From Dactylosporangium aurantiacum (lineage in GTDB: Bacteria > Actinomycetota > Actinomycetes > Mycobacteriales > Micromonosporaceae), in NCBI RefSeq assembly GCF_000716715.1, contig NZ_JNYJ01000025.1, forward strand, positions 1 to 64,000: a DNA stretch of 64,000 nucleotides, read 5' to 3'. The first letter of the stretch is position 1, and the number at the start of each line of letters is the position of its first letter. The position numbers were made by a program, and so were the translations under genes. Under the pieces are notes generated by a model. It was not told the origin of the DNA. It searched no databases and saw nothing but the letters and a program-made list of their open reading frames with translations. Positions 48,912 to 57,690 of this stretch are shown piece after piece.

Positions 48912-50144
48912 TCAGGCCGGCACCGGGACCGCGGACGCGGCGGCGCCGGCCGGTGCGGCGGCCTCAGCGGTGGCCCTGAACCACAGGGCCGCGCCGGTGC
49001 AGGTGAGCACGCCCACCGCCCCGGCGAGCAGGAGCGCACCGCGGGCGCCGATCGTCTCGCACAGCAAGCCGAGCACCGGCGCGCCGGCGATCCCGGCGAG
49101 GGCACCGACGACGGCGGTCGCGGCCAGGGCCCGCCCGCGCATGTCGTCGCGGGTGTCGAGCTGGATGCGGGCCGAGACGGTGGTGTCGACGATGACGGCC
49201 GCGGCGGCGATCGGCACGAGCGCGGCGGCGAACGTCCACAGGCTCGGCGCGACCCCGGCGACCATCTGCAGCACGCTGGCGGTGACGCCGGCGGCGACGA
49301 GCAGCCGGTGGTCGAGGGTGAGGCGGCCGGCGAGCAGGGCCCCGGCGACGGTGCCGGCGGCGAAGACGGTGGACAGCGCGCCGTAGCCGGCGGGGCCGGC
49401 GGCGAGGGGCCCGTCGCTCATCGCGGCCATCGTCACCTGGTAGTTGCGGCCGAGGCTGCCGAGGACGAACGCGACGGCGAGGGTGACGAGCACGACCGGC
49501 TGGGTCGCCAGGTACCGGAACCCGGCCCGCACCGCGCCCTTGGCCGGCGCCGCCGGGGCGGCCGCGAGGGGGTGTAGCTCTCGGGCGCGGATGGCCAGCA
49601 GGGCGCCGATGACGGCGAGGAAGCTGACCGCGTTCGCCGCGAACAGCGCGGCGGGACCGGCCGCGGCGACGACCACGCCGCCGACGCTCATGCCGGCGAT
49701 GCGGCCGGTGGAGCTGATCAGGGAGCCGTTCGCGAGGGCCTTGCCGAGCAGCCGCGGGCCGGACACCATGCCGCCGAAGCGGCCCAGGGCGGGCCCGTCG
49801 ACGGCGGACACCACCCCGGCCAGCACGCTGATGGCGTAGATCCAGCCCAGCTGGGCGCCGGTGGCCACCACGACCGTCAGCGCGACGGCGAGCGCCGCGT
49901 GCGCGGCCTGGGTCAGCAGCAGCATCCGTCGCACGGGCAGCCGGTCGGCGAGGGCACCGCCGTAGGGGCCGAGCAGCAGCACCGGCAGCGCGTGCAGCAT
50001 GACGGTCAACCCCATGTGGGTCGCCGAGCCGGTCTCGCGCAGGACGAACCAGTTCACGCCCAGGACCTGCATCCAGGTGCCGGTCACGGAAACCAGGTCG
50101 GCGGCGGCCCAGTAACGGTAGTTTCGGGAAGCGAGAAGGCGCAC
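48912..50144 (-). CDS. MFS exporter (EntS/MFS_3-like)
   Basis: The 410-residue protein has about twelve membrane segments. It opens VRLLASRNYRYWAAADLVS, contains GPYGGALADRLPVRRMLL (the loop-2/3 motif) and VSAVDGPALGRFGGMV, features of the MFS_3 family that exports siderophores or drugs. The GTG at 50144 is my choice, because upstream in-frame codons offer no better start, but no Shine-Dalgarno is visible. It is convergent with the aldehyde dehydrogenase (6 nt apart) and divergent from the STAS-sigma gene. Confidence 0.78.
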   Translation of the reverse strand: MRLLASRNYRYWAAADLVSVTGTWMQVLGVNWFVLRETGSATHMGLTVMLHALPVLLLGPYGGALADRLPVRRMLLLTQAAHAALAVALTVVVATGAQLGWIYAISVLAGVVSAVDGPALGRFGGMVSGPRLLGKALANGSLISSTGRIAGMSVGGVVVAAAGPAALFAANAVSFLAVIGALLAIRARELHPLAAAPAAPAKGAVRAGFRYLATQPVVLVTLAVAFVLGSLGRNYQVTMAAMSDGPLAAGPAGYGALSTVFAAGTVAGALLAGRLTLDHRLLVAAGVTASVLQMVAGVAPSLWTFAAALVPIAAAAVIVDTTVSARIQLDTRDDMRGRALAATAVVGALAGIAGAPVLGLLCETIGARGALLLAGAVGVLTCTGAALWFRATAEAAAPAGAAASAVPVPA

Positions 50145-50299
50145 GGGTCTGCCATCGGCCGATTGGACGACGCGCGAAAGGCACGAACCTGTCCCGCACC
50201 CGCACCGGCACCCGACCGCACCGCCGCCCGCCGAACCGGTCATCTCGACGTTAGCCGACATTCCGGACATGCCTGTCACGTCCGGGGCCGACGCGGCGA

Positions 50300-50322
50300 G
50301 TACCCGGGCCCCAGCGGGGTAC
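50300..50322. promoter_or_regulatory. GTACCC/GGGTAC inverted repeat upstream of the STAS-sigma gene
   Basis: Six-base arms separated by 11 nt lie in the 247-nt gap between the divergent MFS and STAS-sigma genes. Each arm contains GGGTAC on one strand, but neither has a GTTT-like -35 at the proper distance, so it may be a repressor site rather than a promoter. Confidence 0.25.
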
Positions 50323-50391
50323 CACGGTGGAGTGAAGCCCGGGTGATGTATCCCGTACACCGCCGCTGACCAGGCCAGAAGGAGACAAGGC

Positions 50392-51525
50392 ATGGATCTC
50401 ACGGTCACGGTGTCGACACACGAGGACGCCGGCCTCGTCGAGCTGACCGGCGCGCTGGACTTCGCCTCGGCGCCGTATCTGCGCCACGTGGTGTTCGGGC
50501 TGTTCGACGACGGCCACCACCACGTCACCATCGACGTGTCACAGCTGAGCCTGCTCGACGCGGGCGCCATCCGGGCACTGCTCTACCTGCACACCCGCGC
50601 CGAGCAGCTCGGCGGCGGGCTGCACGCGGCGGGAGCGACCGGCACGGTGCTGACCGCCCTGGAGATCACCGGGGTCGCCAAGACCCTGCGGGCCTACGAC
50701 GAGCTGGACTGGCCGGTGGCCGAGCGCGACCGGCGCGCCGTACGGCTGGACGGCACCCCGGTCGCGCACGGGCTGTGGCCGGTCGAGGCGACCGAGCTGC
50801 TCAACCGGCTGCACCAGCTCGCCCCCGACGACCCTGACCGCGCCCGGCTGCGCGACGACATCATCGAGCGCTGCCTGCCGGCCGCCTACCGGTTCGCCCG
50901 GCGCTTCCACAGCACCACCGACTCGCTCAACGACCTGCTGCAGGTCGCCGCGCTGGGCCTCATCAAGGCCGTCGACGGCTTCGACGCCACCCGCGGCGTC
51001 GAGTTCGGCACCTACGCCACGCCTACCGTCACCGGGGAGCTCAAACGCCACTTCCGTGACCGCAACGCCGGTGTCCGGCTTCCCCGCCGGTTGCAGGAGC
51101 TGCGGCTGGCCGCGAACCGGGCCCGCGACGACCTCACCCAGACGCTCGGGCACACCCCGACGGCCCCGGAGCTCGCCGCCCACCTGGACGTGGACACCGA
51201 GCAGATCCTCGAGATGATCGGCTCGACCGGCACGTCGCGGCCGCTCTCGCTCGACCTGCCGGTCGCCGGCACCGAGGACGAGACGACGCTCGGCGACACC
51301 GTCGGTGCCGAGGACCCGCAGCTGGACCTGGTCGAGGACCGCACGACGTTGCAGGCGCTCATCGCCCGCCTGCCGAAGCGGGAGCAGCGCATCCTGTCGC
51401 TGCGCTTCTACGGCAACCGGAGCCAGTCGGAGATCGCGCAGGAGGTCGGGCTGTCGCAGATGCACGTGTCCCGGCTGCTGCGGCACTCGCTGGACTACCT
51501 GCACCGCCGCCTGACGGAGCAGTGA
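50392..51525 (+). CDS. STAS domain fused to a SigB/SigF/SigG-family sigma factor
   Basis: The 377-residue protein carries an anti-anti-sigma (STAS) domain at about residues 1-105 and a complete sigma factor from about 150. Region 2 includes LNDLLQVAALGLIKAVDGFD, then GVEFGTYATPTVTGELKRHF and RLPRRLQELR (region 3 start). Region 4 has LPKREQRILSLRFYGNRSQS and VGLSQMHVSRLL. The STAS core reads LSLLDAGAI: the residue after the aspartate, where RsbV/SpoIIAA carry the phosphorylated serine, is alanine (A57). AAGGAGA precedes the ATG. It likely controls the GTTY-N15-GGGTAN promoters nearby. Confidence 0.88.
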   Translation: MDLTVTVSTHEDAGLVELTGALDFASAPYLRHVVFGLFDDGHHHVTIDVSQLSLLDAGAIRALLYLHTRAEQLGGGLHAAGATGTVLTALEITGVAKTLRAYDELDWPVAERDRRAVRLDGTPVAHGLWPVEATELLNRLHQLAPDDPDRARLRDDIIERCLPAAYRFARRFHSTTDSLNDLLQVAALGLIKAVDGFDATRGVEFGTYATPTVTGELKRHFRDRNAGVRLPRRLQELRLAANRARDDLTQTLGHTPTAPELAAHLDVDTEQILEMIGSTGTSRPLSLDLPVAGTEDETTLGDTVGAEDPQLDLVEDRTTLQALIARLPKREQRILSLRFYGNRSQSEIAQEVGLSQMHVSRLLRHSLDYLHRRLTEQ

Positions 51526-51529
51526 CCCG

Positions 51530-52765
51530 TCAGGTCTGCGCGTTGCTCGGCAGCATCGCGCGGGCCGCCTCGTCGGACCACTCCACCAGAACCAGCGTGG
51601 CGTCGTCGGATGGTGGCCCGTCGTAGTGCGACAGCGCGGCGTGGCACAGCCGGCGCAGCGCCTCGGGCGCCGGCAGGTCGCCGGTGCCGCGCTCGACGAG
51701 GCCGGTGAGCCGTTCGATGCCGAACGCCGCGCCGGCACGGTCCCGGGCCTCGGTGATCCCGTCGCTGAACAGCAGCAGCCGGTCGCCGCGTTCCAGCGTC
51801 AGGTGGGCGACCTCGGTCCGCGGGTCGTCCAGGCCCAGCGGCATCCGCCGGCCGCCGTCGAGGCTGCGCACCACCTTGCCACCGCGGATCAGCAGCGGGC
51901 GCGGGTGCCCGGCGTTGACGTACCGCAGCCGCCCGGTCTGGAGGTCGAGCTGCGCGAGGACCGCGGTGGTGAAGCGCAGCTCCGGCAGGTGCTCCTCCAG
52001 GGCCCGGTCGGCGGCGCGGGCCATCGCGTAGAGGCCGTCGCCGGAGCGCCGGGCGGCGCGGATCGCCGACATCACCACCGCGGTGCCGAGCCCGGCCCGC
52101 AGGTGGTGCCCGGCCGTGTCGAAGATCGCGAAGTACAGGGTGGACCCGTCGGCGGCGTAGTCGAACCCGTCGCCACCCACCTCGTAGCACGGCTCCAGGA
52201 TCGCCGCGACGACCGCCCGGTCGCAGGCGAACGTGAGCGGCGGCAGCAGCCGCCACAGCAGCTCCGACGCCTCCGACATGCGCCGGGTCCGGCGGACCTT
52301 GAGCAGCGCGTCACCGTAGGGCAGCTTCGTGGCGATCAGGTGCCCGACGAGCTGCGTGAACAGGTCACAGCCGGCGAGCAGGTCCGGGTCGTCCAGCGGG
52401 GTGCCGCCGCGCACGGTCACCTCCAGCACCCCGAGCCGCTCGGTGCCGTCCAGCAACGGCAGCCACAGCCGGGCCGGGTCCGTGTCCGTCGCGGGCAGCG
52501 ACGCCGGCTCGACGGTCGTGAAGACCCGCCCGGGCACGGTCGAGTCGACGGCCAGCCCGCCCGGCGGCGGGCCACCCGGGCGCGGCACCGGGCGAAGGGT
52601 GCGCTGCTCCTGGTCGACCAGGTAGATGCGGGCCTCCAGCCCCAGCGGCGCCAGGGCCGCGTTCACCTCCGCGGCCAGGCCGTCGGGCTGAGCCAGCCGG
52701 GACCGCCGCAGCAGATCCGCCAGCGCGTCCCGCCACGGCCACTGCACACCCGCTGCGGTCACCAT
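51530..52765 (-). CDS. SpoIIE/RsbU-type PP2C phosphatase with N-terminal GAF-like domain
   Basis: The 411-residue protein has a GAF-like sensor at about residues 20-160 and a SpoIIE phosphatase from about 185: EVGGDGFDYAADGSTLYFAI carries the first metal aspartates, YVNAGHPRPLLIRGG is the central motif, and LLLFSDGITEARDRAG and PSDDATLVLVEW supply the late aspartates. It should dephosphorylate STAS antagonists and so release a sigma factor. GAGGAGC precedes the ATG at 52765. Its own promoter is of the sigma-B type, so it may be part of a positive feedback loop. Confidence 0.88.
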   Translation of the reverse strand: MVTAAGVQWPWRDALADLLRRSRLAQPDGLAAEVNAALAPLGLEARIYLVDQEQRTLRPVPRPGGPPPGGLAVDSTVPGRVFTTVEPASLPATDTDPARLWLPLLDGTERLGVLEVTVRGGTPLDDPDLLAGCDLFTQLVGHLIATKLPYGDALLKVRRTRRMSEASELLWRLLPPLTFACDRAVVAAILEPCYEVGGDGFDYAADGSTLYFAIFDTAGHHLRAGLGTAVVMSAIRAARRSGDGLYAMARAADRALEEHLPELRFTTAVLAQLDLQTGRLRYVNAGHPRPLLIRGGKVVRSLDGGRRMPLGLDDPRTEVAHLTLERGDRLLLFSDGITEARDRAGAAFGIERLTGLVERGTGDLPAPEALRRLCHAALSHYDGPPSDDATLVLVEWSDEAARAMLPSNAQT

Positions 52766-52815
52766 GCGCTCCTCACGGTGCCGCGTCCCGGAGATGAACG
52801 GCGCCGGATGCACGG

Positions 52816-52840
52816 GTACCCCAGGCGCGCCGCGCCGAAC
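52816..52840 (-). promoter_or_regulatory. Sigma-B-type promoter of the phosphatase gene
   Basis: On the minus strand GTTC (52840-52837), 15 nt, GGGTAC (52821-52816). The phosphatase ATG is 51 nt downstream with its Shine-Dalgarno. Confidence 0.6.
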
Positions 52841-52891
52841 CCTGCCCCGGGCGGCGGTCCTGACACATGGCGGCGTGCTCCAAGGATCGGC

Positions 52892-52916
52892 GTTTTTCGG
52901 TGGGTGCGGTGGGTAG
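52892..52916 (+). promoter_or_regulatory. Sigma-B-type promoter of the SDR gene
   Basis: GTTT (52892-52895), 15 nt, GGGTAG (52911-52916), identical in both boxes and spacing to the promoter at 28046. The SDR ATG at 52951 follows with AAGGA. Confidence 0.7.
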
Positions 52917-52950
52917 GGGGCGGTGAGACCCCAGAAAGGACCTCACCGTC

Positions 52951-53757
52951 ATGGGCGCACCCACCACCGAACGACCCCTGGCCGTCGTCACCGGCGCGAG
53001 CAGCGGCATCGGCTACGAGCTGGCGAAGCAGTTCGCCGGGCACGGCTATGACTTGCTCATCGCCGCCGAGGACCCCGGCGTCGCACAGGCCGAGGCGCGG
53101 CTGCGCCAGGAGACCGGCGCCACCGTGACCGGCGTGCAGGTCGACCTCGCCACCTACGACGGCGTCGAGCAGCTGTGCCGGGACATCGCCGCGACCGGCC
53201 GGCCGGTCGACGCCGTCGCGATCAACGCCGGCCGCGGCGCCGGCGGCGACTTCACCCGGGGTACGGACCTGCGCGACGAGCTCAACGTCATTGACCTGAA
53301 CGTCACCTCGACGGTGCACCTCGCCAAGCGGGTCCTGCCCGACATGGTCAGCCGCTGCGCCGGCCGGGTGCTGTTCACCTCCTCGATCGCCTCGACGATG
53401 CCAGGCTCGTTCCAGGCGGTGTACAACGCGTCGAAGGCGTTCGTGCAGTCGTTCTCCGAGGCCGTGCGCAACGAGCTCAAGGACACCGGCGTCACGGTGA
53501 CGGCGCTGATGCCGGGTCCGACGGACACCGACTTCTTCCGCCGCGCCGACATGGAGGACACCAGGGTCGGCGCCGGGAAGAAGGACGACCCGGCCGAGGT
53601 CGCCGAGCAGGGCTTCAAGGCGCTGATGCGCGGCGACGACCACGTGGTGGCGGGGTCGCTCATGAACAAGGTCCAGGCGGTCGCGGGCAAGGTCGTGCCG
53701 GACACGGCGAAGGCCGAGATGCACCGCAAGATGGCCGAACCCGGCTCGGCGGCGTGA
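52951..53757 (+). CDS. Short-chain dehydrogenase (stress-regulated)
   Basis: The 268-residue protein is a classical SDR. VVTGASSGIGYELAKQF binds the cofactor, INAGRGAGG follows, and VYNASKAFVQSF supplies the Y-x3-K. It resembles the DltE/YqjQ-like branch of broad-specificity reductases; the substrate is not known. It lies behind a sigma-B-type promoter and 33 nt before the STAS-ATPase gene, with which it probably shares a transcript. Confidence 0.82.
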   Translation: MGAPTTERPLAVVTGASSGIGYELAKQFAGHGYDLLIAAEDPGVAQAEARLRQETGATVTGVQVDLATYDGVEQLCRDIAATGRPVDAVAINAGRGAGGDFTRGTDLRDELNVIDLNVTSTVHLAKRVLPDMVSRCAGRVLFTSSIASTMPGSFQAVYNASKAFVQSFSEAVRNELKDTGVTVTALMPGPTDTDFFRRADMEDTRVGAGKKDDPAEVAEQGFKALMRGDDHVVAGSLMNKVQAVAGKVVPDTAKAEMHRKMAEPGSAA

Positions 53758-53790
53758 CGCCATGCGGATCGTCAGCGCCGCGGCGGGCGC

Positions 53791-54651
53791 GTGCCACCGC
53801 CCACCGACCCGCACCAGCGGGTGATCGCGGTGCCCGCCGACCCGACCACGGCCCCTGATCTGGTGCCCGATCCCGACCGTACGCTGCTGTGCGACCTGGA
53901 GCGGGGCTTTCCGGTCGCGGTGGTGCACGCCACCGGGAGGCTGAGCATCGCCTCGGCGCCGATGCTGCGCCGGGCGGTGCACAAGGTGCTGACCGACCAA
54001 CCCGACCTCATCCTGATCGACGTGGCGGGTCTGGAGACCGAGGACGACCTCGCGCTGACGGCCCTGCCGGCGCTGGCCCGGCACGCCGGCGCCGACGGCA
54101 TCGCGGTGATCGTCACCGGCCCGGACGCCACCCTGCGGCACCAGCTGCAGACCATGGCCGTCACCCGGTCTGTGCCGGTCGCCGCGTCCCGGGCCTCGGC
54201 CCTGGCCCTGTACGAGCGCCTGCGCAGACCGTCGCGGGCCGCGCTGCCGTTGCCGCCCCACCCGTCGGCCACCGCCGAGGCGCGGCGGCTCGTGGACGAG
54301 GCGTGCCGGCGCTGGCGGATCACCGAGCTGGCGGACACCGCGGCGCTGGTCGTCACCGAGCTGGTCGCCAACGGCATCCAGCACGCCCGCACCCCGCTGT
54401 CGCTGTCGCTGTCGCTGCGGGAACGCCACCTGCACATCTCGGTGCGTGACGGCAGCTTCCTGCTGCCCCGGCGCACGACCGCCGACGTCGACCTCGAGTC
54501 CGGTCGCGGGCTGCTCATCGTGGAGGGTGTGGCGACCGCCTGGGGCTGCGTCGTCGTAGCCGACGGCAAGGTGGTGTGGGCGACCCTGCGCCGGGCCGGT
54601 GCGACGCGCCGCTCCCCCGGGCCTGGTCCTGCGCCGCGCACCGGAGGCTGA
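53791..54651 (+). CDS. STAS-like domain fused to an RsbW-type HATPase
   Basis: The 286-residue protein has a STAS-like region (about residues 35-145; ATGRLSIASAPMLRRAV, LILIDVAGLETEDDLALTAL) and an ATPase of the anti-sigma kinase class (about 170-275) with ALVVTELVANGIQHA as N box and LESGRGLLIVEGVATAWG as G2 box. The STAS part lacks the DSSG core and has acidic residues instead. A GTG start at 53791 is uncertain; GTG 30 nt later is possible. It may bind a sigma factor or a STAS partner. A close relative lies at 59605. Confidence 0.8.
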   Translation: MPPPTDPHQRVIAVPADPTTAPDLVPDPDRTLLCDLERGFPVAVVHATGRLSIASAPMLRRAVHKVLTDQPDLILIDVAGLETEDDLALTALPALARHAGADGIAVIVTGPDATLRHQLQTMAVTRSVPVAASRASALALYERLRRPSRAALPLPPHPSATAEARRLVDEACRRWRITELADTAALVVTELVANGIQHARTPLSLSLSLRERHLHISVRDGSFLLPRRTTADVDLESGRGLLIVEGVATAWGCVVVADGKVVWATLRRAGATRRSPGPGPAPRTGG

Positions 54652-54711
54652 GCGGCCGCGCTGACCCCACCGGGTGGATGAGGTCGGTATGTGCGGGCAA
54701 CGGCGGGTTCG

Positions 54712-54717
54712 TATGCT
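54712..54717 (+). promoter_or_regulatory. -10 box of the second phosphatase gene
   Basis: TATGCT ends 6 nt before an in-frame GTG at 54724, the expected distance for a leaderless transcript. No convincing -35 is present. Confidence 0.35.
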
Positions 54718-54723
54718 CCAGAC

Positions 54724-56019
54724 GTGGGTCACAATGATGCGCCGACACTGACGGCCATGCTCGCCGCGGCCGAGGACGCCTCGCCGGTCGACGCGGTGGA
54801 GGCGGTCACCAGGGAGCTCGGCCGGGCGCTGCACGCGCGGTCGGTGTCGTTCCTCATCGCCGACCTGGGCGGCCGCGCGCTCGTCCGGTTGGCGCACATA
54901 CCGTTCGACCCCTCCGGCGTCAGCGCCGGAGGGGCGCGCGACGGCGACGACGGTGCCGGGAGCCGGCGCCGCGGCGACGATGTGGCCACGCTCGTGCCGT
55001 TCGACGGTGGCCCGCAGGAGCAGGCGCTGCGCATGCAGGCCGTGAAGGTGCGCGCGGACGCCGGCACGTGGACGGTGTGGGCGCCGGTGACGGAGCGCGG
55101 CGAGGCGGTCGGGCTGCTGGAGCTGGTCCTGCCGGAGGAGCCCGACCGGCGGGATCTCGCGGAGATCAGCCGGATCGCGCACGTGCTGGGGTTCGTGGTG
55201 ATCGCCAACCGGCGGCACACGGACCTGTTCGAGTGGGGGCAGCGCACCACCCCGTTCAACCTGTCCGCGGAGATCCAGCGCCGGCTGCTGCCGGCGGCGT
55301 TCACCTGCGAGGCCGGCGCGTTCACGCTGTCGGGATGGCTGGAGCCCGCGGCGAGCATCGGCGGTGACACCTTCGACTACAGCCTGGCCCGCCACCTGCT
55401 GCACTTCAGCGTCACCGACGCGATGGGGCACGGCGTGGCGAGCGCACTGACCGCCACGCTCGGGGTGAGCAGCCTGCGCAACAGCCGCCGCCGCGGGCAC
55501 GACCTCATCGCGCAGGCCGACGCCGCCAACGCCGCGGTGGCCGAGCACGCCGGCACCAAAAGCACATTCGTGACCGCAGTCCTCGGCCGGCTCGACCTGC
55601 CCACCGGGGCCTGCGAGCTGGTCAACGCCGGGCACCTGCCGCCGCTACTGGTCCGCGACGGCGCCGTGCACCCGGTGCAGTTGCCGCGCAACTTCCCGCT
55701 CGGCATGGTCGCCGGCGCGACGTTCAGCGCCGGGACGGTGACGCTGGTGCCCGGGGACCGCCTGGTGATCCTGACCGACGGCATGCGGGAGCGTAGGGCG
55801 GCCCGGCTCGATCTCGACGCGGAGCTTCGCGCGGTCACGGCGCTGCACCCTCGGGAGGCGGCCCGCACCCTGGCCGACGCCGTGCTGCGGGTCGCCGGCC
55901 CGACCCTGGCCGACGACGCGACGCTGCTGATCGTGGACTGGTACGGCGGCCACGGCCGGCCCAGGCGCAGCATCGGCGGCGCCGACCCGGCCCGCGCCAG
56001 CGCGGCGCTGCCCGACTGA
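54724..56019 (+). CDS. SpoIIE/RsbU-type PP2C phosphatase
   Basis: The 431-residue protein has a GAF-like N-terminal half (FLIADLGGRALVRLAHIPFD, LLELVLPEEPDRRDLAEISR) and a SpoIIE phosphatase from about residue 185, with SIGGDTFDYSLARHLLHFSV, ELVNAGHLPPLLVRDG, RLVILTDGMRERRAA and LADDATLLIVDWYGG. It is a paralogue of the phosphatase at 51530. The start is either GTG at 54724, just behind a -10 box, or GTG at 54691. It is convergent with the free STAS gene, its likely substrate. Confidence 0.85.
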   Translation: MGHNDAPTLTAMLAAAEDASPVDAVEAVTRELGRALHARSVSFLIADLGGRALVRLAHIPFDPSGVSAGGARDGDDGAGSRRRGDDVATLVPFDGGPQEQALRMQAVKVRADAGTWTVWAPVTERGEAVGLLELVLPEEPDRRDLAEISRIAHVLGFVVIANRRHTDLFEWGQRTTPFNLSAEIQRRLLPAAFTCEAGAFTLSGWLEPAASIGGDTFDYSLARHLLHFSVTDAMGHGVASALTATLGVSSLRNSRRRGHDLIAQADAANAAVAEHAGTKSTFVTAVLGRLDLPTGACELVNAGHLPPLLVRDGAVHPVQLPRNFPLGMVAGATFSAGTVTLVPGDRLVILTDGMRERRAARLDLDAELRAVTALHPREAARTLADAVLRVAGPTLADDATLLIVDWYGGHGRPRRSIGGADPARASAALPD

Positions 56020-56076
56020 CGGCGCACGCCGGCGCGCCACTGCCCTCCTGATGGGGCCGGGACAGGCCGCGCCGGG

Positions 56077-56433
56077 TCAGCGGGTCTCGTCGGCGGCCAT
56101 GCTCGCCTGCGCCGCGGCGACGGTGTCGTGCACGTCGATGAGGCGGTCCACCGAGGTCAGCTCGAGCACCCGGCGCACCAGCGGCTGGACGCAGGCCAGG
56201 CACAGCAGCCCGGAGCGCTGCCGCAGCTGCTGCGACGCGGACACGAGCGCGCCGAGGGCGCTGGAGTCGATGAGCCGCACTCCGGCGAGGTCGAGCACGA
56301 TCCGCAGCGCGCCGTCGTCGATCACCTGCTCCAGGCACGTGCGCAGCTCGGGCAGCGTGCCCAGGTCCAGGACCCCGGCGACCTGCACCACGGTGCAGCG
56401 TTCAGCCGGCAGGATCGTCAACGACAGGTCCAC
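56077..56433 (-). CDS. STAS anti-sigma-factor antagonist (RsbV/SpoIIAA-like)
   Basis: The 118-residue protein is a single STAS domain of ordinary length. LAGVRLIDSSALGALVSA holds the phosphorylatable serine S57 after D56, as in SpoIIAA and RsbV. In the unphosphorylated form such proteins bind the anti-sigma kinase and free the sigma factor. The GTG start has GGAGAGA upstream. It lies 100 nt after the STAS-sigma gene on the same strand and is convergent with a phosphatase gene. Confidence 0.88.
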   Translation of the reverse strand: MDLSLTILPAERCTVVQVAGVLDLGTLPELRTCLEQVIDDGALRIVLDLAGVRLIDSSALGALVSASQQLRQRSGLLCLACVQPLVRRVLELTSVDRLIDVHDTVAAAQASMAADETR

Positions 56434-56533
56434 CTACGGTCTCTCCAATCACGCCGCGCCGCCCCACCATAGCCGCCGCGCGGGCGCGGCCCGGACGCAA
56501 CCCCGGACCCGACGACGGCCGCCGCGTGTGAAG

Positions 56534-57664
56534 TTACTGGGTCAGCCGCCGGCGCAGCACCGCCAGCGCCTGGCTGAGCAGGCGCGACACGTGCATCTGC
56601 GACAGCCCGACCCGTTCGGCGATCTCCGCCTGCGACAGGTTGCCGTAGAAGCGCAGGGACAGGATCCGCTGCTCGCGCTCAGGCAGCCGGGCCATGGCGA
56701 CCCGCAGCGACTCGCGGGCCTCGACCATGCCGTACTCGGGCGCGTCGACGCTGAGCCCGTCGAGCAGGGTCGTCTCGTCGTCGCCGACGGAGACCGGCGT
56801 GTCCAGCGACAGCGGCCGGTACGCCGACCCGGTGCCGAGCATCTCGATGATCTGCTCCTCGTCGACGTCGAGACGCCGCGCGAGATCGGTGACCGTCGGG
56901 GAGCGGCCCAGCGTCTGGGTGAGCTCGTCGCGGACCTTGTTCACCGCGATGCGCAGCTCCTGCAGGCGGCGTGGGACGCGGATGCCCCACGTGCGGTCGC
57001 GGAAGTGGCGCTTGAGCTCGCCGACGATCGTCGGCGTCGCGTAGGCGCCGAACTCCACGCCGAGGCCGGCGTCGAAACCGTCGACGGCCTTGACCAGTCC
57101 CACTGAGGCGACCTGCAGCAGGTCGGCGGCGGACTCGGCGCCGCCGCCGTAGCGGCGGGCCAGCCGGCGCGCGACCGGCAGGCACAGCTCGATGGCCTGC
57201 TCGCGGATCCGCTCGCGGCGCGGGTCATCGGGGTCCATCGCGCCGAGGTCGCCGAGCAGCCCGGTGACCGCGGGCGGCCACTGGCCGTGCGTGACCCGTA
57301 GCTCGTCGAGCGCGACCTCCTGACGGTCCCGCTGCCCCACCGGCCAGTCCAGCTCGTCGTAGACGCGCAGCTGCTTCGCCACACCGGAGATCTCCAGCGC
57401 GGTCAGCACCCGGCCGGCCGCCCCGGCCACCCGCAGACCGGCGCCGAGGTGCTCGGCCTTGGTCCGCAGGTACAGCAGCACCTTGATCGACGCCGCGTCG
57501 AGCAGCCGCAGGCGGGACACCTCGATGGTGACGTCGCGGGCGCCGCCGTCGAACAGGTCGAAGGCCGCCTGGCGCAGGTAGGGCGCCGAGGCGTAGTCGA
57601 GCACACCGGTCAGCTCCATCAGCGTCCTGGCGTCGCGGCTGGACACAGCGATGGTCAGGTGCAC
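56534..57664 (-). CDS. Second STAS-sigma factor fusion (SigB/SigF/SigG family)
   Basis: The 376-residue protein has the same order as the fusion at 50392: STAS (about 1-105), then sigma regions 2 to 4 (SAADLLQVASVGLVKAVDGF, GVEFGAYATPTIVGELKRHF, LPEREQRILSLRFYGNLSQA, VGLSQMHVSRLLSQ). The STAS core reads LRLLDAASI, again with alanine at position 57. GGAGGGGG precedes the GTG. It follows the CheR-like gene by 26 nt, so it is the last gene of the CheB-STAS/ATPase-CheR operon. Confidence 0.88.
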   Translation of the reverse strand: MHLTIAVSSRDARTLMELTGVLDYASAPYLRQAAFDLFDGGARDVTIEVSRLRLLDAASIKVLLYLRTKAEHLGAGLRVAGAAGRVLTALEISGVAKQLRVYDELDWPVGQRDRQEVALDELRVTHGQWPPAVTGLLGDLGAMDPDDPRRERIREQAIELCLPVARRLARRYGGGAESAADLLQVASVGLVKAVDGFDAGLGVEFGAYATPTIVGELKRHFRDRTWGIRVPRRLQELRIAVNKVRDELTQTLGRSPTVTDLARRLDVDEEQIIEMLGTGSAYRPLSLDTPVSVGDDETTLLDGLSVDAPEYGMVEARESLRVAMARLPEREQRILSLRFYGNLSQAEIAERVGLSQMHVSRLLSQALAVLRRRLTQ

Positions 57665-57690
57665 CGGACCCCCTCCGACCTCACCCGACT

